Assembly: GCA_039654915.1 (NCBI GenBank)
Contig: CM077599.1
Span: 4,342,501 to 4,406,500 of the forward strand
Direction of reading: 5' to 3'
Length of the DNA: 64,000 nucleotides
Origin: Aquilaria yunnanensis
Lineage: Eukaryota > Streptophyta > Magnoliopsida > Malvales > Thymelaeaceae
Shown: one piece after another, positions 21,657-34,188 of the stretch
Numbering within the stretch: the stretch's first letter is position 1
Layout of the letters: each line of letters opens with the position of its first letter
The notes under the pieces: model-generated
Databases searched by the model: none
Seen by the model: only the letters and a program-made list of their open reading frames with translations
Told to the model about the DNA's origin: nothing
Program-made: the position numbers and the translations under genes

Positions 21657-22170
21657 GAGGAAGTTTAGCTGAACTGTTGATGGATAAATTAATAAAAAAT
21701 CTCAAACTTATCTCTTAAATTGGTAAAATGACAATTTTAGTCCTTTACGTCTCTCAGCCTCTGGATAAGTTCCTGAAGCTTCTGATTTTGACAATTTTGT
21801 CGTTTTCTGTCAATTTGAGCCAAAAACGTCGGCAGGCTCAAAATTTTATGTGACAAACTACCAAATGCTCCTGGAACTTTTAGAATTTGTCAATTTTTTC
21901 CGAAACTTCTCAATTTTGTCATTTTTACCTCAAACTTTTAATTTTTTGTCATTTTTTTCATGAAATTTTATTTTATTTCAAACATACACATATTCACACA
22001 TATATCATTTTAAATCAAATTTTCACAAAACAAAAATATATTTTCAACTAATTAAATTTTTTTTTTTTTTTAATAATAATAGTAATATATATATTTTTTT
22101 TAAATTAATTTTTTTTAATAAAATTTTTTTTCAAAATTTTAAAACACCCGGACGAAATTGGGTGTCAACA

Positions 22171-22175
22171 GGTTT
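22171..22175. repeat. target-site duplication GGTTT, right copy
   Basis: Matches 3016-3020. The pair fixes the element boundaries at 3021 and 22170. Confidence 0.9.
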
Positions 22176-23620
22176 CATCTATTTCAATGGGTTAAGTTTT
22201 TTTTTTTTTTGTTGTAATTGATCAGATTTGAATTGGATATGGTTTTTCACCTATCAACGGATTTGGGTTTACCCACCTCATATTCGACTCATATATGTGT
22301 GTATGTGTAACATATCAGTATTAGTTATATGATAAAAATAAAAGTATAATGGATAAGTTATATAAAATTGAGAACAAGTAAAAGTTGGTTTAATAGATAA
22401 TGTATAATGAATGTCTCTAATAGCAACAAATGTATTACTAGCATGACATGGTTTAATAAAATTGTGATTGTAGAAGTGTGGTGAGTGGATGAGTTTTATC
22501 TGACCTAACCCATTTAAAAATGTGTAAGTTATGAATGTGAAAATTATCTACCCGATTGATGATAAGTAGGATGCACTTAGAATATCTAAGATAGCCGATA
22601 AAATGTAAGAATACCCTTATCTGACCCAAATTCGACTCATTGCAACCCTATATGATTCTCTATATGTCTATAACGCCTGTTCTATTTCGTGACTATGATC
22701 AATGACCTCTCAACAACCACAAATATATGATTCTTGATACATGCAAAAGATATTATCACATCGACGTCCCTGGGAAGATCACAGCCGTTCAATCCAAGGG
22801 GAAGGAAAGAAGTCAACAGGCCCGCACGGTCGTGATCGGTTTGATTTCTACTTTTTATCGGCTTTCTTCCATTTCTATCAACTGATTAATTAACTTCTAG
22901 AAGTTAGCAAACAAATATACATATAATGAAAATATATATCTCAAAAAATATTTAAACCAGATATTAATATTGGGATCATACCTACCACTTCGTTTCTCTG
23001 TCTACGTCTGAAGAACAACTTCGGTTTGACAAAATCTTCATTCTGACCCGTTTCAAACTTCTAGACCGGCTCCTATTGGGTTAAGTAACAAGTAAAAACG
23101 AGCTCGTTTATCATACAATAGGTATTCACTTTTGATATACCCCAAAATAATTCGACCGTAGCAACCCATTTTTCTTACACAGAATCAAGTAATACAGGAA
23201 TTATAAGAAATATTAAGTTAAAATCTGCTACCACAAATTGATTCAGATTCAAACCAAGGATATAAAAGTATGCATCCTTAACCAAGTGCAGCCTTTTTTA
23301 TTTTTTAGTTTTGTTAACAACCCCATTTCAAAGTGAAGATTTAATTTAATTAGAAAACATTTTAGATTTGGATAATTAACAATTGAGTTGGGGAGAAAAT
23401 AAAGATAGAAGCGATTGGATGAAGTCTTCACACATAATAAAACCTTCTAAACATGTGACCTCCAAGTTCTTCTAAACTTGTCTTCTACGGACGTAAAAAG
23501 TCGCGGTGGGGGCAACCGCGTCATTTCCCTTTGAACCAACTCTTTAGACTTGGCCACTAGTTGCCCATACAATAATACTCAAATCTATAAATTTTACTAG
23601 CTACAAGAATCCAACTTTGG
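22176..23620. other. intergenic DNA between retrotransposon and RIPK
   Basis: AT-rich, with a T-run near 22198-22213. No gene or clear element is seen. It should contain the upstream regulatory DNA of the kinase gene. Confidence 0.5.
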
Positions 23621-23629
23621 GCATGGAAT

Positions 23630-23638
23630 TATAAAAGG
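23630..23638 (+). promoter_or_regulatory. candidate TATA box of the RIPK gene
   Basis: TATAAAAGG lies 255 bp before the start codon, followed by a CT-rich leader region. This is the best TATA-like string near the gene; transcript data would decide. Confidence 0.4.
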
Positions 23639-23884
23639 CATGACACCAACATTTGGAGAAAGGTACCAAAGCTCATCAGGAGGAGTTGGTGGCTTTGGTT
23701 GCTTTTGAATAGCTTGTTCCTCAGACATATTTTTTCTCTATATTCCAGTCCACGCCTACTTCTCTAAATATTTTTCCCAAACCAAACAAAACAAGCACTC
23801 CCTCGATGATCTTGTAGCTTCTCCGATTCTTGATTCAAGCCTTGGGGATCAATTTATTTATTTTTTTCGACCAAGTACAAAACA

Positions 23885-25587
23885 ATGGCTGTGATGAAGA
23901 TCACATGGAGATCCATAATTCCAAGTTGCTCAAAGGGTAGTGATCAGGAGAGCAATAGTAGCAAGAATACCACTAATGGAAAGAGGGTTGCAAAACAGAG
24001 TTCATTCCAGAGAGTTTCAGTGCTGGATTTGAGCAACCCCAGCTCAAATACTCTTTCTGAAGATCTTTCCATCTCTCTAGCCGGTTCGAACCTTCACGTG
24101 TTCACGCTGGCTGAGTTGAAGGTGATCACTCAGAGCTTCTCCTCCAGCAACTTCCTTGGCGAAGGAGGGTTCGGACCCGTGCACAAGGGATTCATTGATG
24201 ACAAGCTCAGGCCGGGCTTGAAGGCTCAGACGGTTGCCGTAAAACTCTTGGACTTGGAGGGCCTGCAAGGACACAGAGAGTGGTTGGTTAGTGTTTATCT
24301 CGTGATCAAATCATGTGCAGGTTGATTAAGTTTTTCTTTTAATTTAAAACCATTGGAACAGTCGATCATCTGAAATTGGTTTTTTTTTTTCGGCTTCATT
24401 CCTGTTATTTGATCAGACGGAGGTGATCTTTCTTGGGCAACTGAGGCACCCGCATCTGGTGAAGCTAATTGGGTATTGCTGCGAGGAAGAACACAGGCTT
24501 CTGGTGTACGAATACATGCCGCGAGGGAGCTTGGAGAATCAGCTGTTTCGAAGTAAGTTGCTGATCAAGGTTGCAGTTGAGTGCGATGCTGTGACTTGCT
24601 CTGGATCTCAGGAATCGATTTCTTGTTGCGTACGCAGGGTATTCTGTGTCGTTGCCTTGGTCAACAAGGATGAAAATTGCTGTCGGAGCTGCAAAGGGTC
24701 TTGAATTTCTACATGAAGCAGAGAAGCCTGTGATATACAGGGACTTTAAGGCCTCAAACATCTTGTTGGATTCGGTAAGCACCCCTGTCCGTTTCGCCGC
24801 TCCTTGCGAGTTTGTTGGTCTAACACTTGGAAATTAATCCAGGATTACACGGCAAAGCTTTCTGACTTCGGCCTGGCAAAAGACGGCCCAGAAGGTGATG
24901 ACACGCACGTCTCCACCCGCGTAATGGGCACACAGGGCTACGCAGCGCCGGAATACATCATGACCGGTAATTGCTAACAATTCATAGTTTGTTCATAGGC
25001 AATACCATACCATGCAAAATGTTGACTTGGCATATGTGTATTTGTCAGGTCACTTGACGGCAATGAGCGACGTGTACAGCTTCGGTGTGGTCCTTGTGGA
25101 GCTACTGACAGGAAGGAGGTCGGTGGACAAAAGCCGGCCGCAGAGGGAACAGAACCTGGCGGAATGGGCGAGACCAATGCTGAACGATTGCCGGAAGCTA
25201 GGGCGGGTAATGGACCCGAGACTGGAGGGGCAATACTCGGAAACGGGGGCAAGAAAGGCGGCTGCACTGGCGTACCAGTGCCTGAGCCACAGGCCCAAGC
25301 ACAGGCCAACCATGAGCTCTGTAGTGAACACATTGGAACAGCTCCAACACTTCGATGACATACCAATCGGACCATTCGTGTACACTGTCCCACTTGAGAC
25401 CAGTGACAAGGAGGAGTGTGAGAATAGGAAGGACAGCAACAATGGCCAACATCACCAAAACCACAAGCTTCAACCTAAGAACGGACACAGACATTACAGA
25501 TCCCCCAGGAATTCGCCGTTGCACCACAAATCCGGTCTGAAATTAAGTAACTTGGACTCGGATATGGGTGTCGTCGGATGTGAATAG
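23885..25587 (+). CDS. RIPK-like: receptor-like cytoplasmic kinase, RLCK-VII, RIPK type, 445 aa, five exons
   Basis: Ser/Thr kinase of the family that phosphorylates RIN4 and NADPH oxidase in Arabidopsis immunity and root signalling, acting at the plasma membrane. Exons: 23885-24286, 24417-24552, 24638-24774, 24843-24966, 25049-25587; all introns are GT-AG and 68-130 bp. The spliced frame is continuous. Landmarks: GEGGFGPV loop at 92-99, VAVK lysine K120, YRDFK with R214/D215 and N220, DFG at 233-235, activation segment [17 protein letters not shown] at 246-262. The N-terminal [14 protein letters not shown] and [22 protein letters not shown] are the RIPK signature. There is no N-terminal Gly for myristoylation, as in RIPK itself. 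The C-terminal 60 residues after FVYTVP are Asn/His/Lys-rich and divergent. No breaks are seen, so it is probably functional. Confidence 0.93.
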
Positions 25588-26214
25588 ATCCCACATATAT
25601 CATCTCGTTGTTTAATTTTTTGTTTTTTTAATTTTTACTCTATGTTTTTTTTTTTTTTTGAGGTGGTCATTAAAAGTTGTATACAGTAGTACATACCAAG
25701 GAAATGAAGAATGCCAGCAACACAACACAAATTGGACAGAGACTATAAAAATAAGAGTCATGTTTTTTTTCCCCCCCAAAAGTTGAAGTCATCAATTAGT
25801 GCTTTCCGTTGTAAATATACATTTATTCGAGCATTTTTCTACCTAGGTGATAGATTAAAATTGAAAAAAAAAAAAAAGGGTGTTCACAGTTTTCTTTAAT
25901 TTTGGAGTTAGAAGAAGTATGGGTTTTGAATTGAAGAGTACTTATTCCTGCCTATTCTTGTCATTGTCGGAAGCAAAAGAAGGAAATGGAAGGAGACGAG
26001 ATTGAGACTGGTTCAGAATCTTGAAAATATTGGGAGATGGTGAATACAGCTAAGCGGTTTGAAAAAGAACGCGGAAACAAGAGCTGGGCTGCTGGCTGTC
26101 AATGTGAGTGATCAATCCGACTAATCCCACTAATATGTTGACTTTTTTTTAATATATATTCTAGAGTTGATATAGTATATACCCTTTTTAATCTAAAAAT
26201 GTGCGCTGTTAGAA
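25588..26214. other. RIPK 3' region and intergenic DNA
   Basis: Contains the expected 3' UTR (T-rich after the stop). No further gene is seen. Confidence 0.5.
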
Positions 26215-26865
26215 AGAAACGAAATTTATGGTGTCCATTCGTTGCAGCAGTCCAATCTATGTTAATATTAAATAAATATAAATAGTTATGATCATTGATA
26301 AAGAAAAAAAATTCATAAAAATAAGAAAAAAAAAGTAAGAATTGAGATAAAAAATATTAAGGTAAAGTTTTGGGACAAAAAAAACTAATAAAAAGGTTGT
26401 AAGTATCAAGAGATAAACCTTAGTGGTTTAAATTTTCTTTTAGAAAAGAGAAATAATATGAAAAAGTTGATAAAATAAGACAAAGAATGAGATTTCATTA
26501 ACAAAAATGTGGTTTAATGATTGATACAAAAAAAATGACAAAAAAATGGTCTTTAGACCAAGAGAACAAGTATAAAGATTTCATGAATTAAAGGCTTAAT
26601 TATCAACTTAATAAATAAAAAAATGAAAACATTAACTAAAAAAAATTAGCTCAAACCATATCAAAAAATAGATAACTCTTATATAGTGATTAAAGTTTTT
26701 TTTAAAAAAACAATAATAAAAAAATGAAAAGAAAGGTTAAACAAAGTCATTATGCTTGATTAGAAAAAGAAAAGAAACAAACAATGGTTTTAGCAGGCAA
26801 TAAAAAAAAAAAAGAACAGAAAAATTAGTGGCCAAAATAACAAATGGAAAAATCCCAGTTATTAA

Positions 26866-27209
26866 AAACCAATTCGTTTTAACTTAAGTTAACTGACTTA
26901 TTTTTCTTTTTACATCTTTTTTACTTGAAACCAATTTCATTTAAAAGCTAATATTATGTAGATGCAATAATTCATTTGAAAGTAAATTTTTATAATGTTG
27001 TCAAATTTCTATGAATTTTTTTATTTTTAATGTCTTGAACTAGAAAAATTCATAAAAATTTAGTAAGATTACAAAAATTTTATTTTCAATAGATTATTGC
27101 AACTATATAATATTGGATTTTAATTAAAATTCATTTTGGTTTAAAAAGAAGTAATAATAAAAATAAGTCATTTTGAAATCAATTGATTTAAGTTAAAACG
27201 AATTGGGTG
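26866..27209. mobile_element. Tourist/PIF-Harbinger-like MITE, 344 bp, foldback
   Basis: Nearly the whole element is an inverted repeat: AACCAATTCGTTTTAACTT at the left faces AAGTTAAAACGAATTGGGT at the right. TAA flanks both sides (26863-26865 and 27210-27212). The tandem partner copy near 27825 has an empty site with a single TAA, which supports the boundaries and the 3-bp TSD. Confidence 0.75.
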
Positions 27210-28964
27210 TAAGTTTTAGGATTAAAATGATCAACGAACATAAATTATAACAGCCACAATGGGAAAATGTATAAATTCATGTACTAAAAATGCATTTGAT
27301 AAAAAAGAAACATAAAACAAACTAAAATTGTTAAAAAAAATTACACAAGCCCTTGTGAAAATGATTTCTATGTGAAAAAAAGATCGAGTTTAAAAAAATC
27401 AATCACATAAAAAAAAAACAGTAAAACACAAAAGCAAAAAAAGAGCCTAATGTTCATACATAGTGATTTTCATTGTAGATAAACAGTAAAAAACACATCC
27501 TATTTTAGAATATATTGAAGTTTTGATAACCACACCTTGTAGTTGATATTTTTTTTCAATAAATAAAAAATAAATGAAAACATTAACTAAAAAAATTAGC
27601 TCAAACCAAATCAAAAAATGAACAACTCTTATATAGTGATTAAAGTTTTATTTTAAAAAATAATAATAATAAAAGCAACAAAAAAGATTAAATGAAGTCA
27701 TTATGCTTGATTAGAAAAATAAAAGAAACAAACAATGGTTTCTAAAATTTTGCTTTAGTAGACAATAAATAAAAAATAAAAAAAATTGGTGGCCAACAAA
27801 ACAAATGGAGAAATCCTAATTATTAAGTTTTGGGATTAAAATAACCAACGAACAGAAATTAAGGACTACAATGAAAAAATGTACAAATTCATGTGCTAAA
27901 AATGCGTTTGATAAAAAAAATGTGAAACAGACTAAAATTATTAAAAATAATTTCATAGGCCCTCGTGAAAGTGATTTTTATGTGAAAAAAAGATCGAGTT
28001 AACAAAAACAATCACATAAAAAAACAGTAAAACACAAAAGTGTGTGTGTGTGTGTGTGTACATACATATATATAATCTTTATACACAGTGATTTTCATTG
28101 TAGATGAACAAAAAAAAAATCCTATTTTATAATATACTGAAGTTTTGATAACCACACCTTGTAGTTGGTATTTTTCTCAATAAATTTAACATGAAAATAA
28201 TTTTTAATAACAATAAATTAAAAATTTCTCACCAATAAATTCATATTAATCAATTAAAATTTTGATTTATTTCAATTTTTGACTTGGGCCCTATTTATAT
28301 TATATTCTTATCATTAAAATGATTAGTTATGATTGAAATATAATACTATGAAACAAAACATTTTATGTGTTTCAAAACGATACATATTTCTTGTGTTAAA
28401 AAAATAATTTATTAAAATTTTTCATGCCTTATTAACTCAAAATCCAATTTTCAATATCAATGAAAAATTTATCTAGAAAAATTCACTTTTCATATCAAAA
28501 ATAATGGACAAAATTATTTTAGTAAACCATAGACCTTAAAGTAAAATATTGGTGCTATAAAAGTTAATTATAAATAATAAAAAAAATCACTAAAATATGA
28601 AAATATATTTAATTTATGTTAATCAATTAATTATTTAACTATTAACTTAATAAAGATAAAAATTAAAAAAAATTGACTAAATTCAAATAAACCGTAACCA
28701 TAGTCAAAAATTGGTAAACTATAATGATTAAGGTTTCATTTTAGAAAATAATAATAAATAAAGATAACAAAAAAAAATTAGACCAACCAAAAAATAGAAA
28801 AATTAGGTATTAAGGGTTTAATAATTTTCTTAATAAAGTTAAAAAATGATTCTGGCATTTATAATGTAGGATCACATTGTACAATATACATACAATAAAT
28901 TTTTCTGAAATTTTACATATTAATGAATCAGCGGTAAAATGGAACATTTTAAGAACCAAGCACC

Positions 28965-29100
28965 TATACATAATACAAATTATACACTATTTTAACTAAT
29001 CAAAACTTAAAATCAAACTCATGTAAAGCGCCTGTACATAATACAAATTATACACTATTTTAACTAATCAAAACTTAAAATCAAACTCATGTAAAGCGCC
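28965..29100. repeat. 68-bp tandem duplication
   Basis: Two adjacent, nearly identical copies ending in CTCATGTAAAGCGCCTGT (about 29018-29035 and 29086-29103). Confidence 0.85.
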
Positions 29101-30608
29101 TGTGCATTATGTAAATTGTGCATATGTTTCAATTCATCAAAACTTTGAATATAACCTATCTAACTAAACCTTTGAATAAAACCATGTAAAAGAAAAAATT
29201 TTAGTATTTAATATGGTTAATGAGGGTATGTCTCTTATTTTCTTTTAATAATCTATCATTTTAAATTTAAACAAATTATATTTTATTTTTCTCTAAAAAT
29301 TTCTAACAGATTGAAAAAGTTGGGGACTATTACGGTAGAATTGTTATATTGAGGACCAAAAGAAGGATTTGACCATTCAACCCGTGAAAAAAAAAAAAAA
29401 AAGCAAACCGTGTGGGGGGTTTGCCATAAATTGGACAAATACACTCGCAGTCTCTATATTGTTAGTATTGGAAAATAGTGGTCCCTAAGCATTATTATCT
29501 GGCAATCTTACTACCATCAAATAAATAATCTTCACCTTATCTCACGACAAAAGTTGAAAGTTGGGGATCATTCTGGCAGACTTGAAATATTCAAAGACTA
29601 AAATAAATGTTTTACAATAAAACCTGAAAAAGCGAAAAGCAAAAATAAAAAGTTACTGTTGATGAATAGCAAACCTCTTTCATCTTTAGAATATAGTATA
29701 ATGTGCATTATTGGGGAGTTGCCAATTTCATTCATTATAAGAATTTTTCCGCTCACTTTGTTTTTTACTTTCCTCATCTTAAAATTATTATGACATATTT
29801 TATTTTGATTAGTCTGAATATTTATAAAATTTTCATATTTAGTAACTTACGAGGTTTATGGTGCCGCATGTTGCTACAGCTCAGTCCGTGTAAACATTAA
29901 ACGTGAATATAAATAGTGATGATCATTGATGAAGAAAAAGAAAAAAGAAGAGCAACAACCAAGATAAAAAGTCATTGTAAAGTTTTGGGACTAAGAGAGC
30001 AAAAAAATAAATCTAAGTATCAAGAGATAAACCGTTGAGACTAAAATTTTGTTTTAAAAAAGAGAAATAATGTAAAAAAGTTAATAATATAAGATAAAGA
30101 GTTGAATTTAAGTTATAAAAAGTAGGGGTTAATGATTATTGATTAAAAAATAAAAAAAAATGGTCTTCAAGGCAAGAGAATAAATATAAAGATTTTAAGA
30201 ATTGGTGGCTTAACTATTAACTTAATAAAGGAAAAAAAATAAATGAAAACATTATATAAAACAAATTAGCTTGAACAATACCAAAAAGTGAACAACTCAT
30301 AGTGATTGAAGTTTTGTTTTAAAAATTAATAATAATAAAAAAGTTAAACAAAGTCACTATAGTTGATAAAAAAATAAGAGAAACAAATCATGGTTACCAA
30401 TATTTTACTTTAGAAGACAATAAATAAATAAATGACAAAAAAATTAGAGACCAAAAGAACAAATTGAGAGATTTGGTGACCCACACATCATAGTGGATAT
30501 TTTTTTGCAATAAATTTTAATAATAATAGTGCGACACTAAACACATTACATGCTTTAAAATAATACATATTTTGTTTGTTAATTAAAAAAAATTAATAAA
30601 ATTTTTTC

Positions 30609-30949
30609 CCTCAGTTCACTTTAATTTAAGTCAATTGAATTCAAAATGACTTATTTTTATTCTTACATCATTTTTACCTAAAAATAATTTTAATTAAAAT
30701 CTAATATTATGTAGTTATAATAATCCATTGAAAATACAAATTTTGTAACTTTACTGAATTTTTATAAAATTTTCTAATTTAAGGCAATAAAAAAGAAAAC
30801 TTCATAAAAATTTAACAACATCATGAAATTTATTTTCAAATGGATTATTGTATTTACATAATATTGGCTTTTAAATGAAATTGGTTTCAGGTAAAAAAGA
30901 TACAAAAGTAAAAATAAGTCAATTGACATAAGTTAAAATGAATTGACCA
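30609..30949. mobile_element. second MITE of the same foldback family
   Basis: Left arm TTCACTTTAATTTAAGTCAA pairs with right arm TTGACATAAGTTAAAATGAA. It is related over its length to the MITE at 26866-27209 but more diverged. Exact ends and TSD are uncertain. The homologous duplicated DNA near 28430 lacks it. Confidence 0.6.
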
Positions 30950-31600
30950 TTCATCTTCTATTAACACAAAATCTAATTTTTAATATCGATGAAAAATCTA
31001 TCTAGAAAAATTTACTCTCAAATTTAACAATTATTGACCAAATTACTTTATTAAACTATAGAGTTTGAAGTAAATAATTGATGCTACAAATCTTAATAAT
31101 CAATAATGATAAAAAATGACAAAAATACAAAACTATGTTTAATATACATTTATCAATTAATAGTTTAACCATTAACTTAATAAATGAAAAGAAAAGAAAG
31201 TGAAAAAAAACTAACTAAAGTCAAATCAACCAGAACCAAGCCAAAAGTAGATAAATTATAATTATTAAAGCTTCATTTTAGAAAAAAATAATAAAAAAAT
31301 AAAAAAAAATTGGAGCAAGACAATAAAAAAGAAAAATTTTAGGTATTAAGGACATAACAATTGACTTAATGAAGATAAAAAATGGTTTAACTAAAAAATA
31401 AACAAATTATGGTTACCAATGTCTTATTTTAGAAGATAGTACATAAAGGACAACAAAAAAAAACTTGGGGGCCAAGAGAGCAAATTGAAGATCTAATTGA
31501 ATAGTTATAAAATTTGGGAACTAAAATGTAACAAAGGTGTAACTCAGGTCCAAAAAAGAAAAAATTTGAGAAAGTTAGGGACTGAAATTGAGTTTTTATC

Positions 31601-32703
31601 GAAATAAACATGAGACAGACTAAAATAGGGAAAAGTTCAACCTAGGTCCTCATAAAGGCTACCGGCTTTTAAATTAAGATAAAACTAAGAAAAGAACCAA
31701 TGTTATCCTAAAAGAGGAAAAAAAAATTGAAACCATGGCCCAAAACCAACTAAAGGTAATCAACCTATAACAATGACACTATTCATCCAACAGTGATCAT
31801 TGTTAATCTTTAGAAGTTAGTAGTAATTTTACGATAATAACTTTCAAACTATCATTTTAATATAAGCTTTTTTCAATTTTCTTGATTTCTTTACAAAAAG
31901 TTAAGGATAACAATGGAAATAAGACACAAAATTTTTCTTTTTTTTTTTTATTGTCAACCCAAACCAAATAGAGCAACATTGGTGATATGAATAAACAATT
32001 AATTATTTGTAAAAATTATTAATTTAGTGAAATTCTACATTTTATAAAGTCTAAAAAGCAATGTTATAACATTTTTATGAAAAAATATGCTTTTATTAAT
32101 TTTTTTTCAGGTTGATTAAGTTAGAAAATTAACAAAATAACTTAATTTAAAAAATATATATATTCAAATTACATTTTAAACATTATAAAAAAAGTTCCAA
32201 TGAATTGATAATTTGGGAAAATAATCATTTCATATAAGAATAATGCATACTAATGCCTTAAAATTAATGCAAAACAAACTCTGAATCACAATTGCAAATA
32301 CAAGTTTGTGAGGTTAGTCACATTTTAAGAAAAATGAAACACTTTGATGGATGTGTGTGTTAGGAATGAAACTTCCCTTGAGCAAATTAATGACATTCTT
32401 ATGTCTTGGAATGGTCTTGATTTTGCTTTCATTTTATTACTATGGATAATGATTGATCCATATCTAAGTTGTGTAATCCTTCTATTTTTTATTCTACTTC
32501 CACTCTCGTGTCCTTGTTTCTGGTTTTAATTGTTGCTTCTGCTTTTATTTTCACAATCTTTTTATTTATTTAAATTTAAAAAGTGGCACTTTCTCACTCT
32601 TGATTCCTGCTTCTGTTTTTGGGACATTTTGTACAACCTAGATCCATGTTACAAATAGGAGGATCATTAGATCTCATTGTATTTTTAGTTTCTTATGTAA
32701 ATA
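31601..32703. other. intergenic AT-rich DNA, no gene seen
   Basis: Short ORFs here lack any recognisable motif. Confidence 0.45.
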
Positions 32704-32867
32704 GGAAAAATTACCATGCCTCCCCTGAGATTACGTCAAACCTATACTTGTGTCCCTATAATTATCTCATTTAGAGCTAATTCTGTTAATAACCGTTAAA
32801 GAAAAAAAAACCTATAACAACAAGTGTAAGTTCGACATAACCTCAAGGAGGGTTCTGGTAATTTTCC
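32704..32867. mobile_element. small foldback MITE, about 164 bp
   Basis: Termini GGAAAAATTACCATGCCTCC and, inverted, GGGAAAATTACCAGAACCCT are complementary for about 50 nt. It belongs to the same loose GGGAAAATTAC family as the elements near 48055, 57008 and 61606. TSD not resolved. Confidence 0.6.
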
Positions 32868-33451
32868 CCATATATTAAGTATTTATTAGAAGTATCATGT
32901 TATAATTTATACAAAAAAAATAACTCCATTGTTTAAACAAATCAATCAAAGGAAACAAAAATAAATGAAAAATTATATTATTAGTTTTGTCCACAAATAA
33001 AATTTGGGTGAGATTTATGTTAAATTAGAAATTTATTTAAAAAAACTAAAAGTCATTTTAGCATTTCATGTTTTCTTTTAATAGTTTACATATAGGTTAT
33101 GTGTGTGTGTACCAGTGATCCCATGATGCTTTCCTAGTCTAGTATTTGTAATTTGAATCTGATGCTATAAGGCAACTAGTGTCATTTTTCCTTTTCTTCA
33201 TGTTTTTTATCTTTATATTTTTTCACTTTACTCTACTGATTCAGAAATTTTACTTTGACTTTTATGCCAATGATTAAACATTACCTTTTGTGTTTCTATT
33301 TTTCAAGGGAAAACTTTGGTCCTTATGATTTATTTGACTTTGGCCATATCTTGGATTCTCCCTAGATTTTGTTATAACTTTTTAGTTTAAACTCATAATT
33401 CATACCATTTTTTATTTACTTTTTTTCTATCAATGGTTAAATGACATTTTT

Positions 33452-33983
33452 TGCTGGAAAAAAAATTCTCATTCACTTATTACACGCAGCAAAATAAAAA
33501 CACAATCAAGTAAATGCACACAAATTTTAACGTGGTTCAAATTTTAACTAGCCTACATTTATAGATAAGAGAAATCTACTAGAACAAAATATAAAGATTA
33601 CAGTAAAAGTATGTCGTTAGTGCTCACATTGGCGTATGGATACTATACACATTATTGACAATCTTAATATCTTACCCTCACACAAGTATAAGATATGAGA
33701 ATCACAAAATATATGATAATCACAAAAGGCTTTTCATCCTAGCCATTTCCAGCCTTTAGACCACTCCTCCCTCTTGAAACTCTCACATCTTGCTTCTTCA
33801 TCACATTGGCTTTTCTCTTATACTCAAAACCCTAACACAATAAGTGTTTTTATAGGCCACACACAAACTCAAACCATATCAAAATAGAAAAAATAAATCC
33901 TAAACAAATAAGAAAAATAAAAACCAAATCTTAAACAGACTAAAGTTCTTAAGCTTCTTGAATTTGAGCCAACAAGCCCAACA
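33452..33983 (-). repeat. TRIM 3' LTR
   Basis: Left-hand direct repeat of the TRIM, 532 bp, ending GCCCAACA on the plus strand. Confidence 0.7.
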
Positions 33984-34188
33984 ATCTCCACCTTGGCTAA
34001 AATCCTCCCAAATACAAGTACATATGATGGCAACCATAAACAAATGAACATGACCATGAACACATCAACGAACGAAAATGATCACAAATATCATGAGCAT
34101 CAACACACACGAACATAAGCTTCACTATACCAAGAATGTATCACAAGCTCCACCATGTTAAGACCAAACTGCAAGCTCTGATACCACT

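Larger units (their letters stand above)
3021..22170 (-). mobile_element. complete 19.15-kb TAT/Ogre-like LTR retrotransposon, non-autonomous, with accessory genes
   Basis: Two near-identical LTRs (3021-6601 and 18593-22170) start with TG and end with CA, and are flanked by the direct repeat GGTTT (3016-3020 and 22171-22175). Gag, PBS and polypurine tract all read on the minus strand, so the 5' LTR is the right-hand one. Order on the minus strand: 5' LTR, PBS, leader with 58-bp repeats, gag, a non-coding spacer, three tandem NABP-like ORFs, an 87-bp repeat array, a LOG-like gene, a 47-bp repeat array, PPT, 3' LTR. No protease, reverse transcriptase, RNase H or integrase is visible, so it would depend on enzymes supplied in trans by an autonomous relative. 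The high LTR identity and intact ORFs mark a recent insertion. Confidence 0.93.
18593..22170 (-). repeat. 5' LTR (element on minus strand), 3578 bp
   Basis: Promoter-bearing LTR of the element. It begins on the minus strand with TGTTGACACCC at 22170 and ends just before the PBS. Its TATA box lies at 21649-21656, giving a U3 of about 550 bp and an R-U5 of nearly 3 kb, which is unusually long. It contains the same GC island (about 21135-21450), 63-bp tandem repeat (about 19478-19760) and hairpins as the 3' LTR. Its left edge abuts the PBS at 18589 across a 3-nt gap. Confidence 0.93.
26215..31600. repeat. old AT-rich duplicated region without genes
   Basis: Two levels of duplication are visible. 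A block starting near 26215 (after TTTATGGTG) recurs from about 29850, diverged, including the later parts near 28365-28510 and 30540-31020. Inside the first block, about 26605-27545 is repeated in tandem at about 27558-28190, once the MITE at 26866-27209 is subtracted. A 68-bp tandem duplication occupies 28965-29100, and a (TG)9 tract 28041-28059. No ORF of interest; origin unknown. Confidence 0.65.
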
